Below are positions 1 to 11,639 of a stretch of 64,000 bases of DNA, piece after piece. Source of the DNA: Cyathus striatus (Eukaryota > Basidiomycota > Agaricomycetes > Agaricales > Nidulariaceae). The position numbers and the translations under genes are program-made. The DNA lies in contig JAOVFP010000007.1 of NCBI GenBank assembly GCA_025738555.1, positions 3,162,001-3,226,000 on the forward strand, read 5' to 3'. Every line of letters starts with the position of its first letter. Positions within the stretch are counted from its first letter, which is position 1. Under the pieces are notes generated by a model. The model saw only the letters and a list, made by a program, of their open reading frames with translations, searched no databases and had not been told where the DNA came from.

Positions 1-3000
1 ATGCTCTCTTCAAATATGGATTTCCATTATTGTCAAAATCAGTTATAACCAGATTTGGAGCAGATCCATCTAGTGGTGCTGGATTGCAAAATATTCTGCA
101 GAGAAAGTCTTTAACTCTGTGATTTGTGTAATGATAGCTATCTACACTAAGTCTTGTAGTTTTTTTCCAAGTTTCCCATTGCTCTCTTCTTGCATCATTA
201 AGAAGATATCTTAGTACCAAACATGCCTTATCAATACATACATAATCTGGCCTGGATTCTTCAGTAGGATATACTTCCTCCAAAAATTTCATAATATTGT
301 ATGGTGATTCTGCCCCCTCAAATTTTGTCCAGGCAATAACAACACCACAAGGTGCGCATATTGTTTCCACACAGTAGAATTTACCTGGAGTAAAGTAATT
401 CTTTGTTTTATTATTAGTTGACTGTTGTTGATCATCATGTGGCTGAATATTTCTTGGTCTAACAGTATTCCATGGAAGCTGTTCTCCTGGATGCTGAAGC
501 ATTCTTCTTACACCTGCATGGTGAGAAGTGTTGTGTGTGGATTGAAACCTCCTCCACTCTTCTTGGTGATTATTGCAAGCCTGAGTACCCTGTTTTTTCA
601 TGTTAGTGCACTTTTGAACATGACAACATGCACCATAAAAGGCTTCATGTACTTCACAGAAAACTCCTCCACGTGCATTATGTAACTCACTTGTACATTC
701 TTCAAATGCACAATGTGTTGGACCCATCATGATGCCATCTAATACAACCATTTTTACAGGAGCATATTCATTCTCATTTGTTGCGGTATTATTGCTTTCA
801 ATATCTGCTACTGCTCTTTGTACATTTACAGAATTCATATCCTCCTGTGTACTTTCAGATTGTACAAGATCAGGAACTGTTCTATTTTCATCAACTCCTA
901 CCACACCAGCAGAGTCAATATCTGATATTACATTAGACCTACTTCTATAGGCATGTGTGCACTCAGAACATGTGTGCTTATCAGCAGATCGAATAATTCC
1001 ATTGTCACCAAGTAAAGAAAATGCTTCACGTGTAAGATTATCAATTGAAAGACCATCTTCAACTTCCAAATTTATTTTTCTTGAAGAGGCCAAGACTCTA
1101 ACAGTTTCTTGAATAAATGCTTGCCAAACATGTCTGTGGGTGATGCTCTGTTCATCAGAAAAGCTATTGTTCCAAAACTCTGTATAAGCAGCAGCTGATG
1201 CATGAAAGCTATAAATTGCATTTACAACTGCATTGGAAAATGTTCTGTCTACCCAAACTGAGTGTCCTACTTTAACATACTTTGCAGAATTAAGGTACAC
1301 TCAAGTATTCTTTTGATTTGGAATTGAAACTTTTTCTCTGTCAGCTGAGTATTGTGTTTTGCATCTGTTGCATACTCCTGTGAGTACTTGAACATTTCTT
1401 ATAGTTTCAGTACCCTGAAGTAAAGTAACATGAGGTATATCCTTTGCTTCTGTTGATAAGTGTAATGCCAATGAGGGGCATGTATTTGTTACACATACAG
1501 AAGTTACAGGGCAAATAACAAATGCTGGTGAAATCTCTTTATGAGATACTACTTTTAAATTTCCTTTAAATCTTCCAGATGATGCAATTGGATTAAGCTT
1601 TAGAGTCTTCATCAATTGATCCAAGCTCAATGCCAAAATGGTATCCCCTTCATCATTAGGTTCATCTTTAAATAATGTGTTACATCTCTCTCCAAGTTGA
1701 TTCTGTAATGCTCGAGATAGGGCAAGCATCCAAGCAGTCATTTGTACATTATTCTCCTCTGGATATCTAGGATTGTGTTGCCTTGCACGAAGGCTTAATA
1801 GATCACTGTTGTGTGTAATTGTAAATAGTATTACCAATGCTGTTGACAAGGAAATTTCTGAACTATAATTACTACTGATAAATCTGCTGAAAGTTTTAAA
1901 TGAAATGTCAGGAAAGGGCTGCATGTTTGCTGAAACTCCTGGCAATATCATTAAAATAATTGTGGTTATGCTTCCATATTGTATCCAATTATTAAGTCTC
2001 AAAAGTGTGGTGGATATGAGAGTATATTCCATTAGCATGGAACATCCAGTTACAAGACTATACAGAACACTTTTTTCATGGAGGAGAAAATGTACAAGGA
2101 TTTGACATATAAAATAGAGTACAGAGATTTCAAATTTTATACTACATTGAAAGATTGGAGACATCAAAAAAAGAAATTCAAACCAAAATCAACTTACTCT
2201 TTGGCCCCCTTCTTAGTTGTCTTCTTAACTTCCAAGACTTTTCCTTTTCCTTTACTTTTACCTTTATCCTTCTCATTCTCTTTCTGTTTTCCTTTCCCCT
2301 TCTCCTTTGTTTTAGAGCTCTTCTTCTTTCTCACCATTTTCTTCTCTTCCTCACCATCAGTATCATCCTCATCATTCTCCTCACTATTCTCACTATCTTC
2401 TTCATCTTTCACTTTCTTCTTAATTTTATCCTTTCCCTTTCCCTTAACTTTCTTTCTTACTGCTTGGTCTGGATCAAGTGTTCCTCCATTGTTATAAAAC
2501 ACTTTAAGATCTTCAAATGTATATTTTTGAGTCTTTTCATATCCCCATGCTTCCAAGTCAGATGGAGCATCATCCCCTCCCTGCATCCATTTCACCAAGA
2601 GAGGATAATCAGAAAGCTTTGGAAAAGCTTTGTATGGTTAGATTGAAAGTATGAATAGGACAAGAAAAGGTCAACAATTTCCTTCTTCTTTGGACATTTT
2701 CCTTCCCATTGGTTGTTCTTTATCATTGAGTTGTAAGTATCCAAATATTTGAGAGCAACCAAATATCTCTGATATTGACCTCTGACTCCATCTCCATAGG
2801 TGCGGTTAACCTCATCTGAATGGACACCAAGTCGAGCAGTAATTGTTTGAGACTTAGCACTTAGTTCTGTTACAACAGATGAAGCCTTAGAAACAGATCT
2901 ATGGCTTGTAGAAAGTGACACAGAGCGAGATGGAACTGTAACTGCCAGTGAATCTTGTTGTGCTGAGACACAAAATGAAGACTATTTATATGGTTGAGTT

Positions 3001-4689
3001 TGAGACTACAAATATGAATAAAATACACTTACACATAATACATGTAAAATATAATTTTCTGTCTGAATCCATATAAAATTCTCATTGTCCTCAATAGCAC
3101 ACTCGTAGCTACCTAAAAGGCGTCAATGTGGACTGTCATTGTCAACAATAAAGAACCATTGTTCAGATTCAGTGATAGGACTATATTTCTTTGCTAATCC
3201 TTTCAGAACAGGCTGCATTGAATTTACTGACACTGGAACTTTAATAAATGTCATTGATTTCATATTTGAAACTTGAAGATTTGTTGGATCAAGATTTGAA
3301 ATGTAAAGGTATACAATTCCTTTTACATGTTCCAAATAGCCTGACTCCTTCTCAATGTCCTCAAAGTCAGCAATATTATAGGCATTTCCCTGGGCATGAT
3401 GACACATGAATCCACCTTGATATCATGTTATTATTTTATTATCTATATAAGAAAAATACTTACCAGTTACACGAGAAGATCCTTGTAAATTATAGATGTC
3501 TTTTTTTGGTGGAGATTCCATGTGAATATCACCTGCATGGTCACCTTTACTTTCCATAGAAATCTGAATCTCACTGTTCTCACTGTTCTTTTTGCTTATA
3601 GCCTCTTTCTTTGGTGGGGATGTCATATGAACATCTACATTATCACCTGTTCTCCCACTAGAAAGCTGATCCACCTCAGAATGGATGTTCTCTCCACTCT
3701 GGTTGTGGATATTCTCACTGCTCTGTATGTGAACTTCTTTTCCACTTTTTTGGTGGGTGCTCTCACTGCCCTTGTTCTGAATATTATCTTCTCTGTTCTT
3801 ATTGAAAGTGCTCTCTCCACTCTTATTCTCTCCACTGTAGCTGTGAGTGTTCTCACTGCTCTGGTTGTGATTATCCTCTTTACTTTGGTTGACAGTATCT
3901 TCTTCTTCAAACTGATTGTCACTGTCATTGTTGGAGGAATTGTCACTACTCTTATTTGCAGTATTCTCTTTGCTTTGATTGCCAGTATCTTCTTCTACAA
4001 ATTCATTCTCACTTTCAGTAGATTTATCTTTTTCTCCAGACTTGTCCTTGCTTTCAGTAGATTTATCTTCTTCTCCAGACTCATCCTCATTTTCAGCAGA
4101 TTTATCTTCTCCTCCAGACTCATCCTCATTTTCAGCAGATTTATCTTCTCCTCCAGACTCATTCTCATTTTCAGCAGATTTATCTTCTTCTCCAGACTCA
4201 TCCTCACTTTCAGTAGATTCAGTTTCTTGTATCTCAGAGCGATGAATACGGCCACTAGTAGCACCCAGAGTCTGGGTAGCAGTAACTAAGCTGATAGCAG
4301 CATCGCAGATTTGCTTAGGAGGTGCAACAGATGTTCCACATCAATGATGTTCTGTTCAGCATTGGTTAATTTCACTGGTGGAGCAGCCTGAGAGTCTTCA
4401 GCAATACGTTGTGCTGCAGATTTACTTAGAAATAAAAAATGAATAAAAAATAACTTTACAAGTGAATTATTACACACTGTCCTTTTCCCTTTCTCCCTTT
4501 CTTCTTCTGAGTATCATTCCCCTGAGTATCATCCCCCCCCTGTCCTTCATCCACATTATCCCCCTTTTTACCCTTCTTTTTGGCAGGTTGTGTGGTAGGA
4601 TCAGTGGATGAAATAGTGCACTTGCGAGCATTTGCTTTATCAGCATTGTCCTTGGTTGATTGGTTGCGAGCAGATCTGCGAGGTGGCAT
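1..4689 (-). pseudogene. KDZ transposase with CxC5/CxC6 cysteine clusters, damaged, 3' end missing
   Basis: KDZ transposases are cut-and-paste DDE enzymes expanded in basidiomycetes. The start MPPRRSARNQ at 4689 opens a basic, low-complexity N-terminal region. A long Ser/Glu/Asn-rich tract follows (about 4260-3430), then a globular part (3407-3060), a Lys-rich linker (2598-2194) and a first cysteine cluster (about 1520-1340, CPVTSVC then CNRCKTQY; CxC5-like). A second Cys/His cluster (about 712-555, HCAFEEC to CNNH; CxC6-like) precedes the catalytic region with CIDKAC (about 222-240) and VDSYHY (about 130-147). The frame from 1300 to the window edge is open. Damage: in-frame TGA at 1301 and 3123, and apparent one-base shifts near 2630 and 4335. 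Which acidic residues are catalytic is inferred. Better preserved than copy 2. Confidence 0.85.
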
Positions 4690-5239
4690 GGTATGTAGTG
4701 GTGACAAATGTTAAGTGTTGATATGGGTAGATGTGTAGGGATGTGTAACTGATGGTGGTTCAGATAAGAAAGGGGCATGAGGCGTGCACAGACCTAAAGG
4801 CAAGATTCACACTGTCTATTTTTAATCCTGTCTGTGTGACTTCACAGCTTATCTATAAAAGTAAGTGAATGTTCACATCATTTATTTTTAATCCTGTTTG
4901 TGACAATCACAATGTTTATAAATTAAGGAAAGGGTATGAGAGAATAGTGGAAGCGATCACAAGGAACTTAATGTGAGATCACCTTGTTGCACCAATCTAT
5001 TCTCGTCTCATTGCATCAATCAATTCTCGCTCCATTAAATCAGTCAATTCTCACCTCATTGCTAACAATTCTTTGTGTTCTTACTTTGGAATAGATTTAT
5101 ATATTCATAAAATTATATATTTGTGTATCTAAAAGGTACATGTGTGCTGTGTTCTAACATATACTATAATATACTAAGTACTACTCCCTTATCTTAACCC
5201 ACTCTTCCTACCCCCCTCACTCATATCACCACCCATCAC

Positions 5240-6880
5240 TCATCACCCTATTCCTAACCATTCCCTCCTATCCCATCGTTGCATACATTGGCAGTATCGA
5301 CATGCGTGTGTTGATGATACACCTATGCCTATGCGTAAGACATGGCATGGCCCTGGCATGCGGAAAGAGGAGGAGGAGGAGGGGGAGAGTGGCAGCGAAG
5401 TGAAGCGAGGGTGGAAGGGGTAGGGATGCAGCATCGACGACAATGTGCCTATGCATAGGCATGGCCTTGGCTTGGAGAAGGAGTGGGAGGGGAGGAGCAG
5501 AGGCGAGGCGAGTGGAAGTGGTGGTGATACCATGTTGACGCACGCATATAGGCATACATCGATGACGTGCCTATGCGTAGGGTGTAGCCTGTGCTTGCGG
5601 AAGGAGGGGGAGGGGGAGAGCAGCGGCGAATCGAGGCGAGAGTGGAAGGGGGTATGCCACGTCGACACATGCACATAAGCATACGTGGATGACACACCTT
5701 GTATCCCATCGTTGTGTATGTTGGCTGTTGGCCGTATCGACGCAAGTGCATTGATGATACGCCTGTGACACATGCACGTCGACGACGCACCTGTGCGTAC
5801 GGTGCGAAGGGGTGGTGGGAAGGAAAGAGTGGGGGCCAGCGAAGGTGGAATGGGCGGGGGTGCCACATTGACATATGCACGTTTATGAGGTGCCTGTGTG
5901 TACGGTGCAGAGGGGTGGGGGTGGCGAGCAGTGGGGATGATGCAAGGGTGGGGGCGAGGCGAGGGTGGAACAGGTGGTGGTGGAACGTTGACGACGCACC
6001 TGTGCGTACGGTGGGAAGGGGAGGTGGGAAGGAGAGAGCGGGGTGAGGCGAAGGTGGAATGGGCAGGGGTGCCACGTTGATGCACACACATTGACGACGC
6101 ACCTGTGCGTATGGTGCAGAGGGGGAGGTTGGCGAGCAGTGGGGATGAGGCAAGGGTGGAGGCGAGGCGAAGGTGGAACAGGTGGTGGTGGAACGTTGAC
6201 GACGCATCTGTGCATATGGTGTGAAGGGGGGGTGGGGAGGAGAGAGTGGGGGACAAGCGAAGGTGGAATGGGTGGGGGTGCCACGTCGACACACGCACAT
6301 AGGTGTACATTGACGACAGGCCTATGCATAGGGGGTGGCCTGAGCATGTGGTAAAAGGAGCGTCATTGTCACGATGCAGGGAAGGCGGAGGGCCGGATGA
6401 TGTGGCGTTGATGCTGCTCTTGTCCATGGCATCGTTGTCTTTGCTAAGCAGGGAGGAGGCTGGAGAGGTTTGTGTCATCGTTGTGACACATGGGAGGGTG
6501 GAGGGGCGGCACGAGTGGTGGTGGAGGTGAGAGTCTACAAGATCATAGACAATGCTGTGCAAAGATCAGATATGGGGGATGGAAAGGTGAGTGGAGGGAG
6601 GGACGTACCTGGTAACCAGCGGCATGCCATCAGTCTTGAGGGGGACATTGAGGTGGGACGAGGCATTGCCGTTGCTGTGTCGGTGTGGCGGGAGAAGATG
6701 GGAATGGGTGGAGTAGGAGACATGTTGAGGTGGGAAGAGCGAAGAGGAGGGGAAGAGTGAAGAGAGCAAAGAGGATGGGGAAGAGCAAAGAGGAGGAGTG
6801 TCGACAGTGGGAATGAAGAGTGACGACAGTGGTGATGTGTCACTGGTTATCGGTTACTGACGGCTGGTGACAGAGAAGAC
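5240..6880. repeat. GC-rich, CpG-containing degenerate tandem repeat block
   Basis: Imperfect units of roughly 100-175 bp carry words such as GACGACGCACCTGTGCGTA, GGTGGAATGGG and GAGGCGAAGGTGGAA. The plus strand is G-rich, giving way to purine-rich GAAGAGCGAAGAGGAGG repeats at 6720-6800. CpG is frequent here and rare on both sides. Open frames of up to about 440 codons cross the block in several registers, but they are repetitive Pro/Ser/His/Cys strings with no domain, so no gene is called. A similar block (C-rich on plus, so also G-rich on the strand opposite the KDZ gene) lies at the equivalent place in copy 2. Confidence 0.85.
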
Positions 6881-6928
6881 AACAAGCGTCATGTTGTTGG
6901 CGGCTATGTCATGGCGTCAATGACACAC

Positions 6929-6994
6929 TAGCTCAGTTGGTTAAGTGCACCGTATATTTGATTACTAAGCATAGTGCAGACTGGGGTTCAAAAC
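6929..6994 (+). repeat. tRNA-like segment with A-box and B-box words
   Basis: TAGCTCAGTTGG (6929-6940) fits the pol III A-box, and GGTTCAAAAC (6985-6994) is one or two changes from the B-box. I could not fold a full acceptor stem, so this is a tRNA-derived remnant and not a functional tRNA gene. It lies just inside the repeat-built arm of KDZ copy 1, as similar segments do in KDZ copy 2 and in F3. Confidence 0.55.
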
Positions 6995-7039
6995 ATATGC
7001 GATACAACTTGTTTTATTATTACAATAAATGTACGTACT

Positions 7040-7267
7040 GATAAAAGTCTGCATGGATTCCGAGGAAGTCTTTGTTACGGAATTCCGCGTAATCCACACG
7101 GAATTTTCCATTCTGTGTAAATCTGTGCAGAATCCGTAAGAATTCCATATGGAATATTTCCTTCATTACAGTGACATCTCAGCCAATTCTCGACCTCCCA
7201 GATTCCATACAGATTCTGCATAATCTGCACGGATCCGTACGGAACACCAGGCTAAGCATAAAGAGCT
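7040..7267 (+). repeat. Right arm of KDZ copy 1
   Basis: A run of short related words (GGAATTCCGCGTAATCC, CACGGAATTTT, CAGAATCCGTAAG, CACGGATCCGTACGGAA) ending GGAACACCAGGCTAAGCATAAAGAGCT. Reverse-complemented, the tip matches the left tips of F1 (57875) and F2 (62045). The words are partly self-complementary, so the arm can fold on itself. Confidence 0.7.
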
Positions 7268-8700
7268 CATTATGGGCTAGTTGGAGCAAGCAGGTAAGGT
7301 CATTTATCTCCTAAAATACAGTTACAACAACTAAACTTTGTTGAAGGGCAACCTGTATGAGTTGTATATAAGTCTTATCTATAGATTACCAAGACAGTTA
7401 TCATGTTATGAATGTAAGCAACAAACTACCTTTGTAGAATAAAGAATCATATTAAGGATAATAAGTACAATCACCACAGGAAATTGCTTCTAAAAGCATG
7501 AAGATACAAAGAAGATACAAAGAAAATATTTAAAAATTAATAATATTGAGAAGATATGCTGAAAAGATTTTGATTTCATCATATCTTCTCAATATCATCA
7601 AAGGAAATAGAAGCAAGTTCCCATGGTGAATACTAAACACAGAAGTACTGTACGATGTAGAAATCGAGGCTAAACTATTTTCTGTCATTCAAAAGCTAGC
7701 ACAAGTACAGCCAGGTATCAGTCATTCTCTGCTCATAGAAGGATTGTCAGCTGCCACACAGCTTCAAGTTCGCTTAAAATGAATGGATACATTGGATAAT
7801 CATTACATGATTCTTTGTAACTGCATTTTATGTAGATAATGACTTTACCTGCTCTTCATAGAGTTCTGCCAACACCAAATGAATTCAGAATGCCCATTGA
7901 GCCAATGCATATACTGTAAACCAAGCTTGGATCATGTTCTTCAAGAATATGGGGGAAATGGGCAGCAGAGAGCAAAGAATGACTGGAATAGAGCAGAGTG
8001 AGAGTGAGACTCAAATGGGCAAGTACCTCCGATGAGAAGTGTCTGCCATTGTGGACCATCCTTCTTCACTATCAAACAGCACAATGTCAAAGATCAGTCT
8101 TCTAGTCAAAAGACTGATGTACAGTCTGCAACATCAATATCACATTAGCTATGATCATTGCACAACAGATGATAGCTGACTGCACATACCAGATTGTCCA
8201 ATCCAAAATGATCTCACAATGCTAACCAAACATACCCCAACTTCAGTGTAGAATAGCCTATCACAAACAAGTGGACACCTGGTGGGTTGACAGGAGCAGG
8301 GAGAGTCGGAGTTTCAGCTGCGCTATCACTGCTAGCTGGCAACTTTGTTGCAGTTGGCAAAATCAGTACAAAACCAACCTCAATAAGTTTAAATATTACT
8401 AAACAATCTTGCCCATTGCAAAATAATGCTTATTGTTAATTGTGAAATCTGTCACATATGTTACCTGTTGCTAATGCATTGTACCAATAGAAATATATCT
8501 TTTTGTTCTAATTTTAACTGAGGCTGAGATGTGAGCAAAATGTTATGTTGTGTTCATTTTTGACAGCTGCAAATCATATTATTGTGCATGACTGCAAAAC
8601 CAGCTGAAACTTTTTTATTTTACTTACAGGAATACATTTAATTTTACCAAAAGATTTTGACAGAAACAAAACTTGTGAAATGTAAAGTTTTCCCCAGTGT
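7268..8700. other. 1.4-kb stretch without a recognised gene
   Basis: AT-rich sequence. A 67-codon open frame on the minus strand (8059-7856) and an alternative frame with a short hydrophobic stretch were seen, but nothing could be assigned to a family. The stretch is probably old transposon sequence. Confidence 0.5.
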
Positions 8701-8867
8701 GAAACTTAGTGTGCACTCAGTGTCTGCAGGCAAGGAGCTCAGCATCTCTCAGCATCATTAATCTAAATGACATCAGTGTCTCTCGGTGTCTATCATAAGG
8801 CCAAGAAAAATAAATGCAATATTGTGTATGTAATGTATAAAAAACATCAATGCTAAGATATGTGTAT

Positions 8868-9345
8868 TTACAGAGTTTCAAGATGGCCCTCAACATATTC
8901 TCTAGATGCATCTTCCACCATCTGTACATAGTTGCATGCATGTGAACAAGACCTCAGCTTATTTTGCCATTCAGTAGACCTTAAGGGTACAGGATTTCTA
9001 GCAATCGCAGAAAGCTGTTTAGTGTACCAGTGCTCATCCCAAGGAATCCAATAACCCCAGTTAATACCATTGGAATGAGATTCCCACTGACCAGGAAGAG
9101 GCCACACTGAGTGTAAGGGACCACCTACAAAGAATTAGCAACAACTAAAGATATCTGAGTAAGACTTACCAAGAGAGCTAGAATATACACCGCATATAAG
9201 ATGTATCTCATCTTCAGTGAGGGTGTCATCACAAAATTCCATCCCTGCACCAGTAGCTTTCAATTTGATTGATCACTCCTGGTAAGCTGCTGGACAATGA
9301 ACTGTTTAGTGAGCAGGGGTTCCATTGAGTGCATTTGGAATCATC
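8868..9345 (-). pseudogene. Trp-rich hypothetical protein fragment, two exons
   Basis: Two coding stretches lie on the minus strand. A first exon at about 9345-9160 starts in the inverted repeat, contains MEFCDDTLTEDEIHLICGVY, and carries apparent TAA and TGA interruptions. A GT-AG type gap follows, then a second exon (about 9119-8868) with VWPLPGQWES, YWIPWDEHWYTKQL and STEWQNKLRS. The spaced Trp pattern resembles hypothetical proteins common in agaricomycete genomes, but I cannot name a domain or function. The first part of exon 1 is repeated in inverted orientation at 36230-36284, where it breaks off. It is probably transposon-associated. Confidence 0.45.
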
Positions 9346-9846
9346 ATTAGCATGTGAGATCATTAAATTAATAAATTTGGGATCAATCAATGAAATCAAT
9401 CCTTTTGTGGTTTGGAATCAATTCCAGTTCAATGAGAAATCATTAGGAATCATTAGAGTGAAATCAATGACAATTAGAAAAGAAATCAATGAGAAATAAA
9501 TATGCAATCAATGAGAAATCAATCAAAAATCAATCAAAAATCAATGAATAACTCGAAATTGTTAGGTACCAACTACAGAATATACTAAGTAGTAGGTTGG
9601 TTAACTACATACATACACTTACTTTATCTACTAGACTATAAGTCCTTTTCTAACAAGTAAACTTTTCTCTATATTACACATACCTGGAGAGTGAAATCAA
9701 TGTTGAAATCAATCACTTGTACTTAGTTTAAATCACATTTCAAAGTGAAATCATTACTGAAATCAATTCTTTTGGACTTCATAGTATTATTGATACAAAT
9801 TTGAAATCAATGCTAAAATCAATGTTATTACATAGGGAAATCAATG
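9256..9846 (+). repeat. Left copy of a 590-bp near-identical inverted repeat
   Basis: The reverse complement of 35695-36284 matches at almost every position read; the one clear difference is GGACAATGAACTG against GGACAACAAACTG. The sequence contains many AAATCAATG microrepeats. Its outer 60 bp is the start of the Trp-rich protein fragment. Beyond 9846 the AAATCAATG pattern continues to about 10010 but no longer matches base for base. The pair brackets KDZ copy 2 and everything nested in it. Confidence 0.9.
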
Positions 9847-10836
9847 GGATATTAATGGGAAAATCAATGTTATATCATTAGGAAAACAATGAGAAATAAA
9901 TAGGTAATAAGTGCGAAATAAATACTAAAAGCAATGTTATATTACAAGAAAATCAAAGAGAAAAAAAATGGTAATAAATGCGAAATAAACACTAAAATCA
10001 ATATATTATTTCATTTTATTCTATAGCTTTCTGATATGCCTTAAAACTATTTAATAGTTAAATCTCTCTGTTTGTCATATAATATTAGAACTCAGTATTA
10101 GTATTTGCACATCAGAGTACAAGAGCTGGGGTGAGTCCCAAGCTGCCAGCTATAATATTTGTAATACACAAGTATGCTACTAAGGGAATGGGACATCTGA
10201 GAGCTGGGGTTGAGTCCTGCACTGCCAGCAAAAATATCTTTTTGATATATATTAAAGGAATAATACCAGATGTGAAATATCTAATTAATAGAGTCCAAAA
10301 GACTATGTACATGCACCCAGTACTTGATTAAACCTAAGGGAACACATTCCACATGTTCTTGTCATGTGATCAAACTGAGGCATTAGAACTGTTATCTCCA
10401 AACTGGTTACTGCAGTTACTCACAGCCTAGAACACATCATGTGACTTTGTACTTGTACTCCAAGGATATCCTGCTGTTTGATCTACCACATGGAATTCCA
10501 CATGTATTGTTGCTCCTATATGGTTTATGCATCTGAAACTTTGTATGTCATCATTTATAGTATTCTGGAGTAGTTCTATTTCATATATAGGTAGTGTACA
10601 GCTTTATTTGTAAAATGTATATAAGGAGGACAGGAATGAGGAGAAAAGGCAAGCATGCCAGGAGAAATCTTAGGTTCCTTCCACTCTAGGAGTGTAATAC
10701 ATTGGAAAGAGAACAAATATGAACAGTATTTGAACTGAGTAATTTCATATCTTTATACATAATCTGTGTTATCTCTCCCTTGAACTTACAGCCTGTGGTT
10801 TGGGATGATTATTTGAGTATTATGAAATATATTAGT
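9847..10836. other. AT-rich interval with AAATCAAT microrepeats, no gene
   Basis: The microrepeats continue to about 10010. At 10120-10220 the phrase GAGCTGGGG(T)TGAGTCC occurs twice, about 80 bp apart. A TATA-like GTATATAAGGAGG is at about 10617. No reading frame worth calling was seen. Confidence 0.4.
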
Positions 10837-11136
10837 TGTTATATCCATGTCCAGATACATCATGCTGACATTACCAAAAGCACCCATGTGACCTTTCAAC
10901 ATACCTGGTTCATTCCTGGAATGAACCCACTACAGGTTTATACCCAGAACTCATCAGGTTTTCTATTGGGTATTGTGGATATGTAGTTTCTCTTATGATG
11001 GCCTTACCTCATCATTATAGCATTACTCCTCACTTTCATTCTTACCTATATGTTTCATTATGGCCAATGTAGTTAAGTTCATTATTCTTCATTCTGAATG
11101 CATTATTTGTGCCCCTACTCTGCTTGCCCAGACTAT
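10837..11136 (+). repeat. LTR family C, 5' fragment (copy C1)
   Basis: Starts TGTTATATCCATGTCCAGAT and matches the beginning of C3 (46392-47010) with scattered substitutions, for example TTCATTCCTGGAATGAACCC against TCCATTCCTGGAACATACCT. Its later part (11000-11136) also matches C2 from 36670. The 3' half of the LTR is missing. Confidence 0.75.
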
Positions 11137-11192
11137 CTCTCTTACCAGTATGAAATACCTACAATAATAAGGGTGGTCAGTTCCAAAAGAGG

Positions 11193-11470
11193 AGGTCATT
11201 ACACTGCTCCATGGAATCAGGTGGAGTCCACCTGGACTCTACCTGTAGTCTACCTGGACTCAGACATGCTATTTTATATGTGTACAGAGCATGTTGAGTT
11301 CAGGTGGAATCCAGGTGGAGTCCAGCTGAAGTCCAGTAGTCCAGGTAATTTCTGGATTCCACCTGAAGTCTGCTGGACTAGAGAACCCAAGTCCAGGTGG
11401 AATTCAGGAAATCACTGGAAATCACCTGGACTCCAGGCTGAACTTCAGCTAGAATACAGCTGGACTGTGT
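11193..11470 (+). repeat. Left arm of KDZ copy 2
   Basis: Built from variants of CAGGTGGAGTCCACCTGGACTC, so it is rich in self-complementary AGTCCAGGT/ACCTGGACT words. The opposite arm (34780-35136) uses the same vocabulary. This is the same design as the arms of the other F-type elements but with a different word. Confidence 0.8.
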
Positions 11471-11549
11471 ACATTAATTCTTTTAGTGTCTCTTACTTTA
11501 ATTAAGTAAAAAATAAATAATTACAATATTCACTGAAATACTTCAGTCC

Positions 11550-11616
11550 TCAACATGAATCAAACTTACAACTAAGGTGGTTAACACCGGCAACTATTAC
11601 CAATAAGCCACATGGC
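11550..11616 (-). repeat. tRNA-like segment in KDZ copy 2
   Basis: On the minus strand TGGCTTATTGG (11610-11600) resembles an A-box, and GTTTGATTC (11566-11558) resembles a B-box. Spacing and surroundings match the segments at 6929 and 50054: each lies 60-90 bp inside a repeat-built arm, with its boxes reading toward that arm's outer tip. Confidence 0.5.
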
Positions 11617-11639
11617 CTTGTGAAGGTGAAGGTCATTAC

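Larger units (their letters stand above)
1..7267 (-). mobile_element. KDZ DNA transposon, copy 1 (left part outside window)
   Basis: A KDZ-type transposon whose transposase gene is on the minus strand and whose 3' end lies beyond the left edge. Going right from the gene there is a 0.55-kb spacer, a GC-rich repeat block (5240-6880), a tRNA-like segment (6929-6994) and a repeat-built arm (7040-7267) that ends GGCTAAGCATAAAGAGCT. That tip is the reverse complement of the left tips of F1 and F2. Copy 2 (11193-35136) has the same order in mirror image: arm, tRNA-like segment, GC-rich block, spacer, gene. The right boundary is inferred from this comparison; the target duplication cannot be tested because the other end is missing. 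Confidence 0.7.

Noticed and set aside
2078..2646. Plus-strand frames of Ser/Phe/Leu-rich sequence
   Set aside because: Reverse complement of the Lys/Glu-rich linker of the KDZ gene.
3522..4289. Plus-strand hydrophobic frame of 255 codons resembling a membrane protein
   Set aside because: It is antisense to the Ser/Glu/Asn-rich tract of the KDZ gene, and the repetitive pattern follows from that.
5243..6562. Open frame of about 440 codons on the minus strand
   Set aside because: It lies in a degenerate tandem repeat, is open in several overlapping registers, and encodes repetitive Pro/Ser/His/Cys sequence without a domain.
6929..6994. Functional tRNA gene
   Set aside because: A- and B-box words are present, but no complete acceptor stem or anticodon arm could be folded by eye.
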